A DNA stretch of 64,000 nucleotides from Siccirubricoccus deserti (GTDB lineage: Bacteria; Pseudomonadota; Alphaproteobacteria; Acetobacterales; Acetobacteraceae), in assembly GCF_014283215.1 (NCBI RefSeq), contig NZ_JACOMF010000005.1:1-64000 (forward strand), read 5' to 3'. The position numbers and the translations under genes were made by a program. Below are positions 59,611-64,000 of the stretch, one piece after another. A model generated the notes under the pieces. That model saw nothing but the letters and a program-made list of their open reading frames with translations, was not told the DNA's origin and searched no databases. Each line of letters begins with the position of its first letter. Positions within the stretch are counted from its first letter, which is position 1.

Positions 59611-59655
59611 CCCTCTTCAAGCGACATCGTAAAAATATCGGAGCATTGAAGAGGG
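59611..59655. promoter_or_regulatory. Inverted repeat in the divergent regulatory region
   Basis: CCCTCTTCAA (59611-59620) and TTGAAGAGGG (59646-59655) are perfect 10-bp inverted arms separated by 25 bp that include the AT-rich run GTAAAAATATCG. It lies between a small minus-strand gene and the plus-strand glycosyltransferase at 59740. It is most likely a two-half-site operator around a promoter. Confidence 0.6.
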
Positions 59656-59739
59656 CTTGCGCGCCCCAGGCTACACGTGGCGGTGTGGTGCGATGCGGCA
59701 AGGTGTCGCCGGTCGGGCGATTGGGGGAGCGGAGCGCGC

Positions 59740-61125
59740 ATGAGCACTGACGCAGGGCCGAGGGTCTTCCTCGATGGTTTCAACCTGGCCCTCCACCAGG
59801 GCACCGGCGTTGCGACCTATGCCCGCAACCTCAGCTTTGGCATGGCCCGGCTGGGCTTCGAGGTGGGGGTGCTCTACGGCACCCGCGCCGCCCACTCGCG
59901 CGACCCGCTCATCCGCGAGATCGCCTTTTTCGACGAACGCGTGGGCGAGCCGTCAAAGTGGCTGCAGGCGGTGCGCCGCGGCTATCGCATGGCTAGCTCG
60001 CCGGTCGGCGAGATGGCGGAGCGGGTGCCGATGTCCGGCACCGTCATCGCCACCACCTTTCGCGACCGGTTGCCCTACTACGACGAGATCTGGAACGCGC
60101 GGGAGGTGTTCCAGCAGGCGCATGCCCATTTCCAGGTGATGCGCGGGCTGTTGCCGGTGCGGATCCGCGGCCGGCGGCCCGATCTGATGCACTGGACCTA
60201 TCCATTGCCGATCACCGTGCCCGGCACCCGCAACATCTATACCCTGCACGACCTGGTGCCGCTGCGGCTGCCCTACACCACCCTCGACAACAAGCGGCGC
60301 TATTTCCGGTTGAACCGGCTGCTCGGCCAGCGGGCCGACCACATCGTCACCGTCTCCGAGGCTTCGAAGCGCGACATCGTCTCGCTGCTCGGGGTGCCGG
60401 AGGAGAGGGTGACCAACACCTGGCAGGCAGTCGATATCCCGCGCAAATTCATCGAGGTGCCGATGCCGGCCGTCGCCGCCGAGGTGGAGGGCAGCTTCGG
60501 CCTGACGGCCGGACAGTACTGGCTGTTCTTCGGCGCCATCGAGCCGAAGAAGAACGTCGGCCGGATGATCCAGGCCTTCCTCGCCAGCAATGTCGACGGG
60601 CCGCTGGTCATCGTCGGCAAGAAGGCCTGGAAGTCGGACCAGGAGCTGCGCCTGATGTTCGACGACCACATCCGCACCATGGTGCTGGAGGGCGGCACCA
60701 CCCTGCGCACGCGGCGGAAGATCATTCTGCTGGACTACGCCCCCTTCCGGCTGCTGGTGAACCTGATCCGCGGCGCCCGTGCGGTGCTCTTCCCCTCGCT
60801 CTATGAAGGCTTCGGCCTGCCGGCGCTGGAGGCGATGCTGCTCGGGACGCCGGTCATCACCTCCAACACCGCCTCCATGCCGGAGGTGGTGGGGGATGCG
60901 GCGCTGACCGTCGATCCCTACGACATCTCGGCGCTGGTCCAGGCGATCCAGGCGGTGGACGGCGACCCCGCGCTGCGCGCCCGGCTGGCCGAGGCCGGGC
61001 CGCGCCGCGCCGCGCTGTTCAGCCCGGAACGCTATGCGGAGCGGCTGGCGGCGCTCTATTCCAGGCTCGGCATCCCGGTGGCGGGGCCAGCCGATGCCGC
61101 GCCCAGCCGGCTGGCGGCCGAGTGA
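59740..61125 (+). CDS. Glycosyltransferase family 4 protein
   Basis: A 461-residue GT-B enzyme. It begins [22 protein letters not shown], an acceptor-side signature of mannosyltransferase-like GT4s. [24 protein letters not shown] and [16 protein letters not shown] make up the donor site. The start is the ATG at 59740 with GGGGGAGCGGAG upstream. It overlaps the DUF4214 gene by one base. Substrate sugars are unknown. Confidence 0.92.
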   Translation: MSTDAGPRVFLDGFNLALHQGTGVATYARNLSFGMARLGFEVGVLYGTRAAHSRDPLIREIAFFDERVGEPSKWLQAVRRGYRMASSPVGEMAERVPMSGTVIATTFRDRLPYYDEIWNAREVFQQAHAHFQVMRGLLPVRIRGRRPDLMHWTYPLPITVPGTRNIYTLHDLVPLRLPYTTLDNKRRYFRLNRLLGQRADHIVTVSEASKRDIVSLLGVPEERVTNTWQAVDIPRKFIEVPMPAVAAEVEGSFGLTAGQYWLFFGAIEPKKNVGRMIQAFLASNVDGPLVIVGKKAWKSDQELRLMFDDHIRTMVLEGGTTLRTRRKIILLDYAPFRLLVNLIRGARAVLFPSLYEGFGLPALEAMLLGTPVITSNTASMPEVVGDAALTVDPYDISALVQAIQAVDGDPALRARLAEAGPRRAALFSPERYAERLAALYSRLGIPVAGPADAAPSRLAAE

Positions 61126-61784
61126 TGCCGACCCCGCGGCGGCCCTTCGAGGCCGGCGACCTGCTGTATGGCGAGGACCAGGATTTCGTCATCACCCTCT
61201 ACATCGCCCTGCTGCGGCGCTGGCCGGATGAGGGCGGCTACCGCCACTACCTGGAGCTGATCGCCAACCGTCCGGAGCGCCGGGCCGAGGCGCTGCGCGA
61301 AATCGCCGCCTCCGAGGAGGCGCAGCGCGTCGCCGCGCCTATGGTCATGCCCGCCACCGGCCCGATCCTGCCGAGTGACCCGCGCGGCGCGCTGCAGGTG
61401 GTGCTGGCGCTGCGCAGCGAATGGCTGGCCGAGCAGCTGACCGAGCTGCGCGAGGCGCTGGCCCTGCAGACCGGCGGGCCGGAGTTGGCCAGCCTCGGCG
61501 CCGAGGTGATCGAGTCGCGCGATGCGGCGCTGCGCTCCGAGCTCAGCGCGCTGCGGCGCGAGGTGGCGGAGCGGCTGGAGGGGGTGGTCGGCCTGCTCGG
61601 CCGTGCCGGGGTGCCGGAGGAGGCCGCTGTCGCCGCCACCGCCACCGCCGAGGAGCGCGCGGCCAAGGCAGTCTCCACCCTGCTTGCCGGCTATGTCGGC
61701 GACCTGCTGGCGGCGAGCCAGATGCAGACCGAGGCGAGGCTGCGGGCGCTGGAGGCCCGGATCCTGGCGCTCGAGGGCCGATGA
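61125..61784 (+). CDS. DUF4214-domain protein
   Basis: A 219-residue protein. Residues about 14-66 match the DUF4214 pattern: D-F-V-I-T-L-Y-I-A-L-L-R-R-W-P-D-E-G-G-Y, then R-R-A-E-A-L-R-E-I-A-A-S-E-E. The remaining part is Ala/Glu/Leu-rich and probably coiled-coil. DUF4214 is also found fused to or next to glycosyltransferases and in surface proteins. It overlaps the previous gene by one base and the next by four, so the three are coupled. A GTG at 61122 adds one residue. Its function is not known. Confidence 0.85.
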   Translation: MPTPRRPFEAGDLLYGEDQDFVITLYIALLRRWPDEGGYRHYLELIANRPERRAEALREIAASEEAQRVAAPMVMPATGPILPSDPRGALQVVLALRSEWLAEQLTELREALALQTGGPELASLGAEVIESRDAALRSELSALRREVAERLEGVVGLLGRAGVPEEAAVAATATAEERAAKAVSTLLAGYVGDLLAASQMQTEARLRALEARILALEGR

Positions 61785-63019
61785 GCAACGCTGCAACCGG
61801 AGCTGCGTCGCGGCCGGCCGTGCGCACCGGCCCGCCGCTCCCCGACCTCATCGTCTTCACCCCGCTGCCGCCCACCCGCTCCGGCATCGCCGCCTATGCG
61901 GCGGAGCTGCTGCCGCTGTTGGCCGGGACGCTGCGCATCGCCGCCGTGGTTGCCTCGGCACGCGACGTGGTGCCGCTGCCGGGCGTCGCGGTGATGGCCG
62001 AGGCCGAGTACCGCCGGCACGAGGCGCTGCATGCGCTGCCGCATCTGCACCAGCTCGGCAACAGCCTCGACCATGCGCATGTCTACCGCGCGGCGCTGCG
62101 GACACCGGGTGTGCTGGTGCTGCACGACCCGGTGCTGCACCATCTGGTGGAGGCGCTGACCCTCGCCCGTGGCGACTGGGCGGCCTACGAAGCGGCGCTG
62201 GCCGGCGAGTACGGCGCCGCCGGAAGGCGGCTGGCCCGGCTGCGGCGGGCCGGGCTGTTCGACCCGGCGCAGCGCTGGCTGCTGCCGCTGAACGGCGCAG
62301 TGCTGGACCGGGCGAAGGGTGTCCTGGTCCACAGCCGCTTCGCCGCCGGCCGCATCGACCGGATCGGCGGGCCGGAGGTGCGGGTGGTGCCGCACCACCT
62401 CTCGCCGCTGGTGCCGGCCGCCGACGGGCTGAGCCGAGAAGCCGCGCGCGTCCGGCTGGGCCTGCCGCAGGAGGTGCCGGTGCTGCTCTCGCTGGGCCAT
62501 GCGACGCCGGCGAAGCGGATCGACCTGGTGCTGGCGGCGGTGGCGCGGCTGAAGGCGGCGGGATCGCCGCTGCTGCATGTCATCGCCGGTGCGTCGGACC
62601 CCGGTTTCGATCTGGCCGGGCTGGTCGGCTCGCTCGGCCTCGGCGACCGGGTGCGCATCACCGGCTGGCTCACGGAGGCGGATTTCCTCGCCCATGCCCG
62701 GGCCGCCGACCTGCTGGTGAACCTGCGTGCGCCGCTGGCGGGAGAAAGCTCCGGCGCGCTGGTGCGGGCCCTGGGGATGGGGCTGCCGGCGCTGGTGGAT
62801 GATGCCGGGCCGGCAGCGGAATGGCCGGATGCGGTGGTGGCGAAGCTGCCGGTGGGACCGGAGCCGTTGCCGCGCCTCGGCGCGGCGATCGGCGCGCTGC
62901 TCGCCGACCCGGCCGGGCTGGCGGCGCGCGGGTCGGCGGCGGCGGTGCATGTCCGGGCCGCCTGCGCCCCGGCGGTCTCGGCGGCCGCCTATCTGGCGGC
63001 GCTGCGCGACTGGCGGTGA
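61781..63019 (+). CDS. Glycosyltransferase (GT4-like)
   Basis: A 412-residue GT-B enzyme. F-T-P-L-P-P-T-R-S-G-I-A-A-Y-A-A-E is an N-terminal signature seen in GT4 enzymes of bacterial glycan loci. L-V-L-H-D-P-V-L-H-H, L-L-S-L-G-H-A-T-P-A-K-R-I and L-V-N-L-R-A-P-L-A-G-E-S-S-G complete the picture. The usual E-x7-E is modified to E-S-S-G-A-L-V-R-A-L-G-M-G. The ATG at 61781 overlaps the DUF4214 stop by four bases. It is the last gene of this operon. Confidence 0.88.
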   Translation: MSNAATGAASRPAVRTGPPLPDLIVFTPLPPTRSGIAAYAAELLPLLAGTLRIAAVVASARDVVPLPGVAVMAEAEYRRHEALHALPHLHQLGNSLDHAHVYRAALRTPGVLVLHDPVLHHLVEALTLARGDWAAYEAALAGEYGAAGRRLARLRRAGLFDPAQRWLLPLNGAVLDRAKGVLVHSRFAAGRIDRIGGPEVRVVPHHLSPLVPAADGLSREAARVRLGLPQEVPVLLSLGHATPAKRIDLVLAAVARLKAAGSPLLHVIAGASDPGFDLAGLVGSLGLGDRVRITGWLTEADFLAHARAADLLVNLRAPLAGESSGALVRALGMGLPALVDDAGPAAEWPDAVVAKLPVGPEPLPRLGAAIGALLADPAGLAARGSAAAVHVRAACAPAVSAAAYLAALRDWR

Positions 63020-63119
63020 CGCCTGATGGGCTTCGCCTGGTCGCGTATCGCGCGAGATCCAACACATTTCACGTGATCAAGTGGGTTTGACTTCGCAACT
63101 TCGTGCCCTAACGGCATAG

Positions 63120-63136
63120 TTACGACTTACTTACGA
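63120..63136 (+). promoter_or_regulatory. Direct repeat TTACGA-N5-TTACGA
   Basis: TTACGA occurs at 63120-63125 and at 63131-63136, 11 bp apart, about one turn of DNA. It lies about 85-100 bp upstream of the response regulator gene in an AT-rich patch. The spacing is typical of response-regulator binding sites, but with only two short copies this is tentative. Confidence 0.3.
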
Positions 63137-63220
63137 AAAGTATGCATGGAGATGCAATCGTGCCCACGACCGGGACATGGTCGTCCGGCGGTGATAATGC
63201 GTATGAGGGATGATTGGGGC

Positions 63221-63661
63221 ATGGCGGATCGGGACAGGCCGGCGCTGAAGGTGCTGGTCGCGGAGGATGAGGCACTTGCGGCAATGGCCGTGGAGGATGT
63301 GCTCACCGGGTGCGGCCACACCGTGACCCTGGCGACGAACGGTGAGGATGCGCTGCACATGGCCAGGGCTTGCCATTTCGACGTTCTCATCACCGACCTG
63401 GCGATGCCGCGGATGACCGGCTGGGAGCTGCTCCACCAGCTGCGGCAGGAGCAGCCGGACCTGCCAGTGGTGGTGATGACCGGCTACCTGCCACCCGGCG
63501 GGCGGGAGATGCTGGTGAACGGCACCCAGACGCTGGTGGGGCTGCTGCTGAAACCCTTCACCATCACCCGGCTAGTGGAACTGCTGGAGGAGGTGGTGTC
63601 GCGGGCGCGGCGGCCTGCCCCCGTCGTGGAGGTGCGGCACCTGATGCAGGCGGCGGAGTAG
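63221..63661 (+). CDS. Single-domain response regulator
   Basis: A 146-residue CheY-like receiver. The acidic pair is E-D-E near residue 16, the phosphorylation Asp is in V-L-I-T-D-L-A-M-P-R-M near residue 59, V-V-V-M-T-G gives the Thr, and L-L-K-P-F the Lys. There is no DNA-binding output domain; the C-terminal about 25 residues are an extra tail. The ATG at 63221 is chosen; a start at 63197 would add eight residues. Its partner histidine kinase is not in the window. Confidence 0.9.
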   Translation: MADRDRPALKVLVAEDEALAAMAVEDVLTGCGHTVTLATNGEDALHMARACHFDVLITDLAMPRMTGWELLHQLRQEQPDLPVVVMTGYLPPGGREMLVNGTQTLVGLLLKPFTITRLVELLEEVVSRARRPAPVVEVRHLMQAAE

Positions 63662-63947
63662 GAGCTTCCCACAGGATCGCTTCGCCGTGTTGCGGGGGTA
63701 CGATGATCCCTCCCGACCTGCGTTCCGGTATCCTGGGTGATCGGAGCGGATCGCGGCGGGGAGGTGAAGGCTGCGGCGCGAGACTCCGCTGTCAGGCACC
63801 GGCGCGATGCCGCAGGAGTGGCCGGGCCGGCGGTGGTTCGTTCATCCTTTTCCGCCACAGCTTCGGCCCTGTCGTGCCACCATCCGCGCCGAAGCTTCCG
63901 GCGCTGTCCGATTGACCTTGACCTCACGCCGCCGGCAGGGTGCACCG

Positions 63948-64000
63948 ATGCGTTCATGGACCGTTTTGCTTGCCGCCTGCACCCTGCTCGCCACACTGGC
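63948..64000 (+). CDS. Start of an exported protein (cut by window edge)
   Basis: The ATG at 63948 opens a frame reading MRSWTVLLAACTLLATL up to the window end, a good signal peptide, possibly with a lipobox just beyond. A GGCAGGG ribosome site lies 7 bp upstream. The rest is outside the window. The identity cannot be judged. Confidence 0.45.
   Translation, partial: MRSWTVLLAACTLLATL

Overview
The window is a chromosomal segment of a very GC-rich alphaproteobacterium, most likely of the Acetobacteraceae (Roseomonas-like). The evidence is gene content and order, not a database match: a CcrM-type adenine methyltransferase, the gpmI-envC-ctpA-yibQ-rppH cluster, carB-greA, dapF-mtaB-ftsY, dnaG-rpoD, a potassium-independent proton pyrophosphatase and a Hint-domain protein. 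No rRNA, tRNA or CRISPR array was seen. Most genes are ordinary chromosomal genes, packed with 1-4 bp overlaps.

Layout. 0-1 kb: the tail of an IS5-type transposase runs almost into a Hint-domain gene that ends at a clear terminator. 1-8.2 kb: a HerA/DUF853 ATPase, the overlapping dapF-mtaB-ftsY-hypothetical operon, an AhpD-like protein and a creatininase-family protein. 8.2-12.3 kb: a NUDIX hydrolase, a small protein, a two-gene chromate transporter, an exported alpha/beta hydrolase and a PEP-CTERM surface protein. 12.4-15.8 kb: a FemAB/CelD-like transferase and two GT4 glycosyltransferases, preceded by a possible ten-residue leader peptide. 15.8-24.3 kb: a non-coding stretch with a dispersed repeat, an HpaI-type aldolase, a VCBS-repeat protein, an orphan pair of dipeptide-type ABC permeases, an LLM oxidoreductase, an FMN reductase, a lipoprotein and a RES-domain protein. 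24.2-29.4 kb: DedA, an MFS transporter, a racemase-family protein, a class V aminotransferase and the wreck of a lemA-M48 protease operon.

29.4-38.5 kb holds cell-envelope and core genes: rppH, yibQ-like, ctpA, envC-like, gpmI, ccrM, ilvA and greA. 38.6-45.0 kb holds carB, a small membrane protein, a LysE exporter, an SDR and carA, all on the minus strand. 45.2-53.3 kb holds yqeY, a chemotaxis receptor, dnaG, rpoD, an acetyltransferase, a cold-shock gene and three small conserved-looking genes. 53.4-64 kb holds hppA, a secreted MetX-like hydrolase, a glycosyltransferase locus on both strands with a DUF4214 protein, and a single-domain response regulator.

The most striking observation is at carA. 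The carA reading frame continues 67 codons upstream, without a stop, into a helix-turn-helix domain whose start at 44992 lies next to a well-formed sigma-70-like promoter. The 17-bp spacer of that promoter is exactly an inverted repeat, TGGGAA-N5-TTCCCA, and a second near-identical copy lies 39 bp upstream. The -10 element ends six bases before the ATG, which predicts a leaderless mRNA. This looks like a self-regulated enzyme-repressor fusion controlling a pyrimidine/arginine operon that also carries an amino-acid exporter. Other structured signals are an approximately 83-bp palindromic repeat in three copies, a perfect 16-bp inverted repeat ahead of dnaG, and a 10-bp inverted repeat between divergent genes at 59.6 kb.
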